56,047 nt of DNA, taken from positions 1-56,047 of the forward strand of contig NZ_JACNMP010000022.1 of the NCBI RefSeq assembly GCF_017592335.1, written 5' to 3'. Shown piece by piece: positions 1 to 7,859 of this stretch. The stretch comes from Pseudaestuariivita rosea. GTDB taxonomy: Bacteria > Pseudomonadota > Alphaproteobacteria > Rhodobacterales > Rhodobacteraceae. The notes below the pieces were generated by a model that was not told where the DNA came from, did not search any database, and saw only the letters and a list, made by a program, of their open reading frames with translations. Numbering within the stretch: the stretch's first letter is position 1; each line of letters starts with the position of its first letter. The translations under genes were made by a program, and so were the position numbers.

Positions 1-61
1 GCTTGATCCCCCTGACCAACTTGTCAGCGGCATCCTTCGATGTCCCGGACTTCTTGTTCAT
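1..61 (-). mobile_element. IS3-family transposase OrfA, N-terminal fragment cut by window edge
   Basis: Reading leftward from an ATG at 61-59 gives 20 residues, MNKKSGTSKDAADKLVRGIK, before the window ends. A GGAG ribosome-binding site lies about five bases upstream of that ATG. I recognise this as the basic, low-complexity start of the small OrfA transposase of IS3-type elements common in Rhodobacteraceae, whose next segment would be the helix-turn-helix. The element's terminal repeat should lie between here and roughly base 150, but I could not define it. The family call rests on memory of similar N-termini, without the diagnostic helix-turn-helix. Confidence 0.55.
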
Positions 62-274
62 CTTCGCTCCATAATGGCTTCGATGAACCAGAAATCCTCC
101 CTTGCGCAAACCCCTAAATCTAACCGGTAGGTGCTGAAGTCAGACAATTTTTGTAAAGTTGCAAACTTTGGCACCGTGCGGTGCGATTTATGAGACGTTA
201 ATGGCCTCGGGAAATGGTTAACTAGGGCAGAGTGTTACCGAACTCTATCGCCTCCGCGCGCGTTGACATGAACT

Positions 275-283
275 TTATCCACA
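275..283 (+). promoter_or_regulatory. DnaA-box-like nonamer
   Basis: TTATCCACA is a perfect match to the strong DnaA box. It is a single copy, with no second box or AT-rich unwinding region beside it, so it is not evidence for an origin. It could be a chance match or a DnaA-regulated promoter element of the lost left-hand neighbour. Confidence 0.25.
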
Positions 284-340
284 GGGTGATTTCAGGCAAA
301 ATCCGTGGGAATCACGAAATCGCGGCAAATCCTACGAAAA

Positions 341-398
341 ATGTGCAAATTGCACATCTGATTTGTCCGGTTTTGCGATAAATGTGCAAATTGCACAT
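341..398. promoter_or_regulatory. Two identical 17-bp palindromes, 41 bp centre to centre
   Basis: ATGTGCAAATTGCACAT occurs at 341-357 and again at 382-398. Each is an 8+1+8 palindrome; the second extends to ten paired bases per arm (380-400). The 41-base centre spacing is close to four helical turns, which would put two bound dimers on one DNA face. This is what a tandem operator for a helix-turn-helix repressor looks like. TGCA-type half sites are used by several alphaproteobacterial regulators of carbon storage and short-chain fatty acid use; which one applies here is not decidable from sequence. Confidence 0.6.
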
Positions 399-452
399 TT
401 GTTTTTGCCCCAAAATCCATACGCACGGGGCGTTTACTTTTGTAACGTTGCG

Positions 453-2150
453 TTACGAATGCTCCTCGGCCGCAGTGGCCGCCAAAGCGCGGTTATAGGC
501 CTTGAGCGCATCAACCTGAAACAAGGCGCCCATCAGTTCCGGTGGGGCATCGCCCGCGCCCAGTGTCACAACAGGCACAAACGGAAAATTCGCCTTTTCA
601 AACAATGGCATGGCTTGCTCTAACGTGGCATTCATATCGACATAAATGCCCTGTTGGATCAGCTCCCAACAGGTGTCTTCGCTGGCCGCATTTTCCGCCT
701 CTTTCGGGCGCATCACCTTGGCCACGCGGAACATCGCCAACAGATACGCCTGCGGCCCCGCCGCCAGATGAATGTTCCGCCTTTCCAACTGTGTCAGGAA
801 GAACGACCGATCCACCAACCGCGACGACAACGCCGTCGAAAGTGACACCGCGACCATCACCGCAAGCCCCGTTTGCCAGTCACCCGTCAGCTCAAAAACG
901 ATCAAAGTGGTTGAGATCGGCGCACCCAAAACCGCCGCGGCCACGGCCCCCATTCCAGCCAGGGCGTAAAGCGTGGGTGACCCGCTGACATCGGGCAAAA
1001 GCCCCGTGGCAATCAGACCGAATGTCAGCCCGGTCAAGGCCCCGATCATGAGTGAGGGCGAGAACACTCCGCCCCCCATCCGACCGGCCATTGTGATGGC
1101 CACTGCGATGACCTTTAATACTGTGAAAACAAAGGCTTCGTGCAACATCAGCTCACCCGTCAGGGCAGCTGACGTCGTCTCGTACCCGACCCCGATGATG
1201 TGCGGAAACCAGATCGCCAGCGCACCCAGCCCAAGGCCTGCAATCGCGGGTCTGATGTACCGTGGAATGCGCCATTTTGCCTGAACATAGTCCCCAAAAT
1301 CATCCGCCCAAAAGATTGATTTCATCAGCGCAACAGCGACCAGCCCACAGACCAGCCCCAGGATCAGAAAGGCGGGCAGTTCGACATAAAAGGCCAGCGC
1401 CCCTTCGGTGGCCAGAGTGAATTCGGTCACATCGCCGAACTCAAGCCGGTTGATCACCGTACCCGCGACCGAGGCGATGACAATGGGCGCAAAGGCGTGC
1501 ACCGCGAAGTGCCGCAAAACGACCTCAAGCGCGAACAGCGCCCCGGCAATTGGTGCATTAAATGAAGCACTTACGGCTGCTGCCACCGCACATCCCAACA
1601 AGTCCCGCCCCGTGATCCCATCAGCCCGGATCAGGTTCGATACCCAGCTTGAGATGACCGCAGCCAAGTGCACCACCGGCCCTTCCCGCCCCGTTGATCC
1701 GCCCGACGACAGTGTGATCATCGACGCTAATGCAGACGCCAGACCGGCCCTTTTTTCCACGCGGCCATCTTTCAGCGCCGCCCCCTCGATCACATCGGCC
1801 ACCGACCGTGCCCGCCCGTCAGGCGTGAACCAATGCAGGATCAGACCCACGACCAATCCGCCGCAGACAGGGATGATCAGCACCACGTACCATGGCAGCG
1901 TTTCAGCAAAACTGTGAATGCTGCGGACATCCGGCACGCCGTAAAGCCAGCTTTGTAACGCTATGATTCCTTTGCGAAAAAACAGTGCTGCGAACCCCGC
2001 AGCAATCCCGATCAGCAGGGCGATGAACCAGAACTGAATCTGCCCCGGTCCGCGATGTTTCAGCACTTGCCAGCCATTTTTACAGGCTGCAACGACGTCG
2101 TTCAGCTGTTTCGCAACAGGGTTATCAGTGTTCTGCGCCATAACTGGCAT
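453..2150 (-). CDS. CLC-family chloride channel / H+-Cl- antiporter
   Basis: A 565-residue integral membrane protein of the ClC family, which moves chloride, usually in exchange for protons. The selectivity motifs are visible: GREGP with its gating glutamate near residue 155, a second conserved glutamate in FALEVVL near 210 (the proton-side glutamate of antiporters), and GGGVFSPS near 360. The C-terminal hundred residues resemble a single degenerate CBS-like module rather than the usual pair. About ten hydrophobic segments are seen. It runs in the same direction as recN with about 100 bases between. Substrate preference (chloride versus fluoride or nitrate) is inferred only from the family motifs. 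Confidence 0.9.
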   Translation of the reverse strand: MPVMAQNTDNPVAKQLNDVVAACKNGWQVLKHRGPGQIQFWFIALLIGIAAGFAALFFRKGIIALQSWLYGVPDVRSIHSFAETLPWYVVLIIPVCGGLVVGLILHWFTPDGRARSVADVIEGAALKDGRVEKRAGLASALASMITLSSGGSTGREGPVVHLAAVISSWVSNLIRADGITGRDLLGCAVAAAVSASFNAPIAGALFALEVVLRHFAVHAFAPIVIASVAGTVINRLEFGDVTEFTLATEGALAFYVELPAFLILGLVCGLVAVALMKSIFWADDFGDYVQAKWRIPRYIRPAIAGLGLGALAIWFPHIIGVGYETTSAALTGELMLHEAFVFTVLKVIAVAITMAGRMGGGVFSPSLMIGALTGLTFGLIATGLLPDVSGSPTLYALAGMGAVAAAVLGAPISTTLIVFELTGDWQTGLAVMVAVSLSTALSSRLVDRSFFLTQLERRNIHLAAGPQAYLLAMFRVAKVMRPKEAENAASEDTCWELIQQGIYVDMNATLEQAMPLFEKANFPFVPVVTLGAGDAPPELMGALFQVDALKAYNRALAATAAEEHS

Positions 2151-2252
2151 CCGGTTGGCTATGCCGCATGATCAGTCAGCGCGGCTGGCAATTTTATGTT
2201 TATAGCGAATGTCTTAGGCCAAAGCCGGTCCGTATCCAACCCCGCCAGCGCA

Positions 2253-3902
2253 CTAACCCGCCAACAGTGCCCTGGCTGCACCGCGTGCCTCATCCGTGAT
2301 CGTATCGCCCGACAACATACGCGCAATTTCATCGATGCGGTCCTGCGGACCAAGATGCAAGACGGTTGAGGTCGTCATATCATCCTGCACCCGTTTTTCG
2401 ACACGCCAATGATGGCCCCCAAGGGCAGCTACCTGCGGCGAATGCGTCACAACCAGGACCTGACTGTTTTCTGCCAAAGATGCGAGGCGCCGTCCAACTG
2501 CATCAGCCGTTGCGCCGCCAACCCCGCGATCAATTTCGTCAAAAATCATGGTCAGGCCGCGGGTTTCTTGCGTCAGGCACACTTTAAGCGCCAACAGAAA
2601 TCGGCTGAGTTCCCCGCCTGAAGCAATCTTATTCAGTGGTCCGGCCGGCGCACCGGGGTTGGTCGCAACAGAGAACGCCACCTGATCATACCCTTCAGGG
2701 CCTGGGTCGCCTTTGGTGATCTGCGTTGCAAAGACCGCGCGTTCCATCTTCAGTGGCGCAAGCTCGGCGCCCATCGCCTGATCCAGATTTCTGGCCGCCG
2801 TTTGCCGCGCTTTGCTAAGCTGCAATGCCGCCCGATCATAAGCGTCCTGCGCCGAAGAAACTGCATTACTCAGCGCCTCAATATCAGCCGCCCCGCCGTC
2901 CAAAGCCGCCAGTTTTTCCCTTAGATCATTGGCTAATTCCGACAGTTCATCGGGCAAAACACCATGCTTGCGCGCCATTGCCCGGATTGCAAACAGGCGT
3001 TCTTCTGTTTCTTCCAACTCATGCGGGTTGAAAGTCAGGTCATTCAGAAATTGCTCTACGCCCTGCTGCGCCTCGCCCAGTTCGACCATCGCACGTTCCA
3101 GCGCCGCCAGCGCCGTATCGAGCGCGCCTTCTGCTTTGTCGCTGGCATCCCCCAGCCAGCGTGACGCGTCGGTCATTAAACCCTCTGCCCCATTAGACCC
3201 AAGGGCCGCCAAGGCCTTGCCGACGTCTTCGCGCAGCCGTTCAGCGCCTTGCATCAACCGGCGACGCGCGTCCAATGTACCTTCCTCACCTGGTTGCGGA
3301 TCGATCTGATCCAACTCACCTACGGCATGGCGCAGAAAATCTTCTTCGGCGCGGACCTCATCCAGTTTTGCCTCGGCCATGTGCAGTCGTTTTTGCGCAT
3401 CTGACATGCTGCGCCAAGCAGCACGCACCGCTTCCAGCATAGCGCTGTTACCTGCAAAGGAATCCAACAAAGCGCGGTGTCCACGGGCATTCAAAAGCCC
3501 GCGGTCATCATGCTGACCATGCAATTCAATCAAGGTATCGGACAATGCACGCAGCACATCGCCACTGGTCCGCCTGTCATTGACATACGCGGTTTTGCGT
3601 CCGTCACGCGTATTCACACGGCGCAGGATCAGCTCATCACTGCGTGTCAGACCAGCGTCTTCCAGAACGGCTTGGGCCGGGTGATCGGCAGACAGGTCAA
3701 ACCAGGCTGTTACTTCGCCCTGATCTGCCCCTGCGCGGACCAATTCGGCCCGCCCGCGCCAACCCAAGACGAACCCCAAAGCATCCAGCAAAATAGACTT
3801 ACCCGCGCCTGTTTCACCGGTTAACACATTCAGACCCGGCTGGAATTCCAATTCCAACCGGTCAATAATCAGCATATCGCGGATATCCAGACCCCTAAGC
3901 AT
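2253..3902 (-). CDS. recN: DNA repair protein RecN
   Basis: An SMC-like ATPase that acts early in recombinational repair of double-strand breaks. The 549 residues have the expected RecN layout: Walker A GETGAGKS at 29-36, a long coiled-coil middle (about 150-350), then the ABC signature SGGELSRFLLALK and Walker B TMIFDEIDRGVGG near 450. The start at LRGLDIRDMLIIDRL matches the family's usual N-terminus. It follows bamD by 26 bases and probably shares its transcript, the usual alphaproteobacterial order (lpxC-bamD-recN). No clear LexA site was seen in the short gap in front of it. Confidence 0.97.
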   Translation of the reverse strand: MLRGLDIRDMLIIDRLELEFQPGLNVLTGETGAGKSILLDALGFVLGWRGRAELVRAGADQGEVTAWFDLSADHPAQAVLEDAGLTRSDELILRRVNTRDGRKTAYVNDRRTSGDVLRALSDTLIELHGQHDDRGLLNARGHRALLDSFAGNSAMLEAVRAAWRSMSDAQKRLHMAEAKLDEVRAEEDFLRHAVGELDQIDPQPGEEGTLDARRRLMQGAERLREDVGKALAALGSNGAEGLMTDASRWLGDASDKAEGALDTALAALERAMVELGEAQQGVEQFLNDLTFNPHELEETEERLFAIRAMARKHGVLPDELSELANDLREKLAALDGGAADIEALSNAVSSAQDAYDRAALQLSKARQTAARNLDQAMGAELAPLKMERAVFATQITKGDPGPEGYDQVAFSVATNPGAPAGPLNKIASGGELSRFLLALKVCLTQETRGLTMIFDEIDRGVGGATADAVGRRLASLAENSQVLVVTHSPQVAALGGHHWRVEKRVQDDMTTSTVLHLGPQDRIDEIARMLSGDTITDEARGAARALLAG

Positions 3903-3928
3903 TTGCAGACCTTAACGCGCCACGAGGG

Positions 3929-4759
3929 TCAGAGCCAGCGCCCCTGTATCATCTGACGATAGACCTGATTAAGCCAGTTGTCGCCGGCCGCTTCAAGTTC
4001 TAGCCCGCGACCGGTCAACAGCTTGTAGCTGTCATCATACCAGTCAGTTGAACGATAGTTATAGCCCAAAATCGCACCCGCTGTTTGCGCCTCTTCCGTT
4101 AGACCAAGGGATAGATAGCTTTCCACAAGGCGATGCAATGCCTCGGGCGTTTGGGTTGTTGTCTGAAATTCCTCGACAACCACACGAAACCGATTGATCG
4201 CCGCAGAATAATGTCCACGCTTCAGATAATAGCGCCCGATCTCCATCTCTTTCGCGGCCAAATGATCAAAGGCCAGATCGAATTTCAGGATGGACGATCG
4301 CGCATATTCGCTTTCGGGATAGCGTTCGATTACGGTCCGCAAGGCTTGCAAGGCTTGAAACGTCAGCCCTTGGTCGCGGCCCACGTCATCGATCTGATCG
4401 TAATAGCTAAGTGCCAAGAGGTACTGCGCATAGGCCGCATCTTCATCGGCAGGGTAAAAATCGATGTATCTTTGCGCAGCGGCCCGACTATTTTCGTAGT
4501 CGCGATCACGGTGATAGGCGAAGGCCTGCATGATCAGACCACGCTTGGCCCATTCAGAGTATGGATAAAGTCGCTCGACCTCACCAAAAAGACGGGCAGC
4601 CTCGTCTGGGTTACCCTCTTCCAGTTCAGCCTCTGCCTGACGATAAATCTCTTCCGCGGTAAAATTTTCCAGCGACTGCTCGCGCTGATTGCCGCCGCAG
4701 GCTGCCAAAAGTGCCATGGCCAGAATTGCCGCAAAGCCTTTTGCCCTAAGCCCCATCAT
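3929..4759 (-). CDS. bamD: Outer membrane assembly lipoprotein BamD
   Basis: Lipoprotein component of the BAM complex, which folds and inserts outer membrane beta-barrels. The N-terminus carries a lipoprotein signal with lipobox LAAC around residue 22, followed by tetratricopeptide-type helices typical of BamD/ComL (AEEIYRQAEAELEEGNPDEA, then a motif rich in PYSEWA). The frame opens at a TTG at 4765, but I place the start at the ATG pair at 4759, which an AAGGGG ribosome-binding site precedes. At 276 residues it has the usual length. It lies between lpxC and recN, as in most Rhodobacterales. Confidence 0.95.
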   Translation of the reverse strand: MMGLRAKGFAAILAMALLAACGGNQREQSLENFTAEEIYRQAEAELEEGNPDEAARLFGEVERLYPYSEWAKRGLIMQAFAYHRDRDYENSRAAAQRYIDFYPADEDAAYAQYLLALSYYDQIDDVGRDQGLTFQALQALRTVIERYPESEYARSSILKFDLAFDHLAAKEMEIGRYYLKRGHYSAAINRFRVVVEEFQTTTQTPEALHRLVESYLSLGLTEEAQTAGAILGYNYRSTDWYDDSYKLLTGRGLELEAAGDNWLNQVYRQMIQGRWL

Positions 4760-4890
4760 TCCCAATAACCCCTTGGATAAGCGTGTGCCCGATGGACGAA
4801 CACCAGTAATCGAAATGGGTCTAGCACAGAAAATTTCCGGGCAAAACGGCTAAGGATGCAGTTTCAAACACCTCACAAGCCTTTGTTTGC

Positions 4891-5811
4891 TTAGGCAATC
4901 AGCGGCAGGTCTTCTTCGTGCAGGTCGAAGCCGGGCAACTTAGCAATATGGGACGAATCGCATTTGATAATGCGATAAGCTGTCGGATCCGCAAAAAGCA
5001 CCCTCAGCAATTTATTTGTTATGGCATGGCCTGCCCGTGTTCCGGTGTAGCGGGCCAGTAAAGGATAGCCCGCCAAGGCCAGATCACCCATCGCATCCAG
5101 AATTTTATGCCGCACCGCTTCATCGTGATGGCGCAGCCCACTTGGGCTAAGAATTTTGTCACCATCAACGACAACGGCATTATCCAGCGTACCCCCCAAG
5201 GCCAACCCTTGCGCATGCATCGCATCAACATCGGACTTGCGGCAGAACGTACGACTGTCACACAATTCACGTACAAAAGTGCCATTCGACATGTCCAGCG
5301 ACTTAAATTGCCGTCCAATGGCCGGATCAGCAAAATCTATCGCGAAGTCGATATGCAGGGATTGCGCAGGATCAAAGCGCGCAGTTGCGTCGCCATGTGT
5401 CACCTGAACAGGCTTTAGAACCTCAATCGCGCTGACTGGGGCGGCAAGCTGCTTGATTCCACGGTTCAAAAAGGCCCGGACAAACGGCGCAGAACTGCCA
5501 TCCAGAATGGGAACTTCGGGGCCATCAATTTCGATCAACGCGTTGTGAACGCCGCATCCAGCCAAGGCTGCCATCACGTGTTCCACCGTTGAAACGGATA
5601 CGCCTGCATCGTTGACCAGCCGTGTACAAAGCGGCGATACTTCAACCTGATCCCACTGTGCGGGGATCAGTGCATTGCCCAATTGCACATCCGTGCGACG
5701 AAACCAGATGCCGTATTCAGCGGAAGCAGGATGCAGTGTCATGCGAACCTGTACGCCAGAGTGCAGGCCAACGCCTGTAAAGCTGATCGGAGATTTCAGT
5801 GTCGTCTGCAC
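4891..5811 (-). CDS. lpxC: UDP-3-O-acyl-N-acetylglucosamine deacetylase LpxC
   Basis: Zinc-dependent cytoplasmic enzyme for the committed step of lipid A synthesis. The zinc-ligand segment STVEHVMAAL (His near 78), the HHDEAVRHKILDAMGDLALAG region near 230-250 with the second histidine and aspartate, and the IDGPEVPILDGSSAPF motif are all present. At 306 residues it is full length. The start is GTG, with AGGA eight bases upstream. A perfect CtrA-type box lies 22 bases before the start, and a 380-base spacer separates it from ftsZ, so it probably has its own promoter. Confidence 0.97.
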   Translation of the reverse strand: MQTTLKSPISFTGVGLHSGVQVRMTLHPASAEYGIWFRRTDVQLGNALIPAQWDQVEVSPLCTRLVNDAGVSVSTVEHVMAALAGCGVHNALIEIDGPEVPILDGSSAPFVRAFLNRGIKQLAAPVSAIEVLKPVQVTHGDATARFDPAQSLHIDFAIDFADPAIGRQFKSLDMSNGTFVRELCDSRTFCRKSDVDAMHAQGLALGGTLDNAVVVDGDKILSPSGLRHHDEAVRHKILDAMGDLALAGYPLLARYTGTRAGHAITNKLLRVLFADPTAYRIIKCDSSHIAKLPGFDLHEEDLPLIA

Positions 5812-5832
5812 GGTCGATTATCCTGCCGATTC

Positions 5833-5847
5833 TTAACGATTGATTAA
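5833..5847 (-). promoter_or_regulatory. CtrA-type box in front of lpxC
   Basis: TTAACGATTGATTAA is an exact TTAA-N7-TTAA, the full binding site of the cell-cycle regulator CtrA. It ends 22 bases from the lpxC GTG start, close enough to overlap a promoter or the transcription start. AT-rich sequence around it raises the chance of a random match, so binding is inferred. Confidence 0.5.
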
Positions 5848-6144
5848 TTACTGCCTTGGATTTTAGGTAATTGGGTCTGACCCAAAGGACAATTCACTCT
5901 TTGCAACGCCTTGAAACACTGATCGGCAAATCCTGCCACTGATCATGCTGCAATTGCAGAAATTATTAACGGCCAAATGACCTGATATGGTGCTGGAATG
6001 ATTTTAAAACGCCTAGCCTTTTGTTTTAAAAGTATTTTTATCAATCGAACGGCTGAAGTTGTCAGAAATCGCCAAAATATGCTTAATATGCTTATTGTCA
6101 CATCACATGTAACAAACATTCATGAAAAACTTATACTAAAATGA

Positions 6145-6172
6145 AAAATCGCCCCGTTTTAGGGGCGATTTT
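6145..6172 (-). terminator. Rho-independent terminator of ftsZ
   Basis: An 11-bp stem (AAAATCGCCCC with GGGGCGATTTT) and a 6-base loop, located 20 bases past the ftsZ stop codon. On the minus strand the GC-rich stem is followed by a U-run. This ends the ddlB-ftsQ-ftsA-ftsZ transcript and isolates lpxC. Confidence 0.85.
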
Positions 6173-6191
6173 CAGTTCTAATTGCATATTA

Positions 6192-7685
6192 TCAGTTAGC
6201 TTGTCGTCTAAGGAACGCTGGAATCTCGATTCGATCCTGATCTGAACCAGCGTCTTGTTCATCATCATAGGCCTGATGTACGGGCGGCTGTTGGCGCAGC
6301 GGTTGCACCGCAGGACGTTCATGCCCAGCCTCATGTGCACCGGTCATACGGCCGATCAAAGAGTTAATGCCAAAACGCGGCTTTTCCTCTTCGTCGGGCT
6401 GATTAGCCGCTTGGACAGGTTCACGCGCTGGGATTTTTTCAACGGCGGCTTGCAAACGTTGCAAGGCTTGTGCAGTTGGTGTCCCTGGCGTCGAGGCGAC
6501 AGGTTGCGGCGCTGGCTCTGGCTCTTGTGTAGCGACTTCCGGTTGATAGGCTGGGGGCGGCAGATCATCCTGTTCGGCCACGTCATCCTCTTGTGCCTCG
6601 AATTCAGGGAACAGGGCCGGCTCTTCAGCTACTTCCTGGATTTCTTCCTCAACTGCAGCAGCCTGTTGCAATGGCTGGGCCATACTACGGCGTGGCATCG
6701 GGGCTTCGTCCATGCCCTCGGCGGCATCAATACCAGTGGCAACAACGCTGACACGCATCTTGCCTTCCATATCTGTGTCCAGGGTCGAGCCAACGATGAT
6801 ATTGGCGTCCGCATCGACTTCCTCGCGAATACGGTTCGCGGCCTCGTCCAACTCAAACAAGGTCAGATCATAACCACCGGTGATATTGATCAGCACCCCG
6901 CGCGCGCCGCGCAGGCTGATTTCATCCAGCAGCGGGTTTGCGATGGCTTTTTCAGCGGCTTGAATGGCGCGATCTTCACCGTCTGCTTCGCCCGTGCCCA
7001 TCATCGCCTTGCCCATTTCGTCCATCACAGCGCGAACGTCAGCAAAGTCCAGGTTGATCAGGCCGGGGCGCACCATCAGATCGGTGACGCCCTTAACGCC
7101 CTGATAAAGCACATCGTCCGCCATGCTGAAGGCTTCGGTGAACGTAGTCTTTTCGTTGGCAAGGCGGAACAAATTTTGGTTGGGGATGATGATCAGCGTA
7201 TCGACCATCTTTTGCAGCGCTTCCACACCCTCTTCGGCCTGACGCATCCGCTTGGCCCCTTCGAACTGGAAGGGCTTGGTGACAACGCCAACGGTCAAAA
7301 CGCCCAACTCGCGGGCGGCCTGAGCAATAATTGGGGCGGCGCCTGTCCCGGTGCCGCCACCCATGCCTGCCGTAATAAAGCACATATGCGCGCCAGCCAG
7401 ATGATCGACAATCTGTTCAATGCTCTCTTCGGCGGCCGCAGCCCCGACCGAGGGGCGTGCACCAGCGCCCAAACCTTCGGTGACTTTAACACCAAGCTGG
7501 ATTCTGGCAGGTGCCGTTGACTGTTGAAGCGCTTGCGCATCGGTGTTGGCTATGACGAATTCTGCGCCTTCGAGCTGTTTCTCGATCATGTTGTCAACGG
7601 CGTTTCCGCCAGCGCCACCCACACCGAACACGGTGATACGCGGCTTCAGTTCCTCGTGAACGGGCACGGTGAGATTCAATGTCAT
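6192..7685 (-). CDS. ftsZ: Cell division protein FtsZ
   Basis: Tubulin-like GTPase that forms the division ring. The GTP-binding signature GGGTGTG is at residues 109-115 and the N-terminal VGGAGGNAV at 22-30. The core ends near 320, followed by a long acidic, glutamine- and proline-rich linker and the conserved C-terminal tail [14 protein letters not shown] that binds FtsA and other partners. The frame can be opened at a TTG two codons earlier, but the ATG at 7685, seven bases after GGCGGA, is preferred. The 497-residue length, with an extended linker, is normal for alphaproteobacteria. A hairpin sits in its leader. Confidence 0.98.
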   Translation of the reverse strand: MTLNLTVPVHEELKPRITVFGVGGAGGNAVDNMIEKQLEGAEFVIANTDAQALQQSTAPARIQLGVKVTEGLGAGARPSVGAAAAEESIEQIVDHLAGAHMCFITAGMGGGTGTGAAPIIAQAARELGVLTVGVVTKPFQFEGAKRMRQAEEGVEALQKMVDTLIIIPNQNLFRLANEKTTFTEAFSMADDVLYQGVKGVTDLMVRPGLINLDFADVRAVMDEMGKAMMGTGEADGEDRAIQAAEKAIANPLLDEISLRGARGVLINITGGYDLTLFELDEAANRIREEVDADANIIVGSTLDTDMEGKMRVSVVATGIDAAEGMDEAPMPRRSMAQPLQQAAAVEEEIQEVAEEPALFPEFEAQEDDVAEQDDLPPPAYQPEVATQEPEPAPQPVASTPGTPTAQALQRLQAAVEKIPAREPVQAANQPDEEEKPRFGINSLIGRMTGAHEAGHERPAVQPLRQQPPVHQAYDDEQDAGSDQDRIEIPAFLRRQAN

Positions 7686-7709
7686 AGTCAATCCGCCTGC
7701 TTTTACTGT

Positions 7710-7731
7710 GCCCGATTTTTCGGGCTTTTTT
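7710..7731. promoter_or_regulatory. Hairpin in the ftsZ leader, terminator-shaped on the opposite strand
   Basis: GCCCGA-tttt-TCGGGC followed by six T on the plus strand. On that strand it looks like a rho-independent terminator, yet both neighbours (ftsA and ftsZ) run on the minus strand. Read in the ftsZ direction it is a stem preceded by an A-run and lying about 25 bases before the start codon. It could stabilise or punctuate the ftsZ leader, or stop antisense transcription into ftsA. Confidence 0.5.
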
Positions 7732-7859
7732 GCCTACTCTGCCAATAGTTTACAGACTTGATTCGCGGACGTCACGAAAAAAACGCAAAATCTCCACAAA
7801 ATATAGCCGGTTTTAAGCGCGATTCCGCTTGGTATCCGCAAACGGGCAATATTTTGCGC

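Larger units (their letters stand above)
62..452. other. 391-base gene-free stretch between the IS fragment and the CLC gene
   Basis: No convincing gene. It holds the end of the IS element (undefined boundary), a GC-poor inverted motif AAAGTT-GCA-AACTTT at 155-169, a perfect DnaA-box-like nonamer at 275-283, and two identical 17-base palindromes at 341-357 and 382-398. Because the CLC gene ends here (it runs leftward), these sites do not sit in front of any gene in the window. They probably belonged to the promoter region of a neighbour to the left that the insertion sequence has separated. Confidence 0.6.
5812..6191. other. 380-base lpxC/ftsZ spacer with several regulatory-looking repeats
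   Basis: AT-rich, with no gene. From the lpxC side outward it holds a TTAA-N7-TTAA box (5833-5847), a TTGGGT-CTG-ACCCAA palindrome (5871-5885), a perfect 9-base inverted repeat TTTTAAAAC...GTTTTAAAA (6002-6010 and 6023-6031), and the ftsZ terminator hairpin (6145-6172). The first two are placed to act on the lpxC promoter. Confidence 0.7.

Noticed and set aside
263-291. TTGACA near the left edge as a promoter
   Set aside because: No acceptable -10 element at 16-18 bases and no gene to the right on the plus strand.
6255-7520. 421-codon open frame opposite ftsZ
   Set aside because: Complete overlap with ftsZ, no ribosome-binding site and composition that mirrors the linker of ftsZ.
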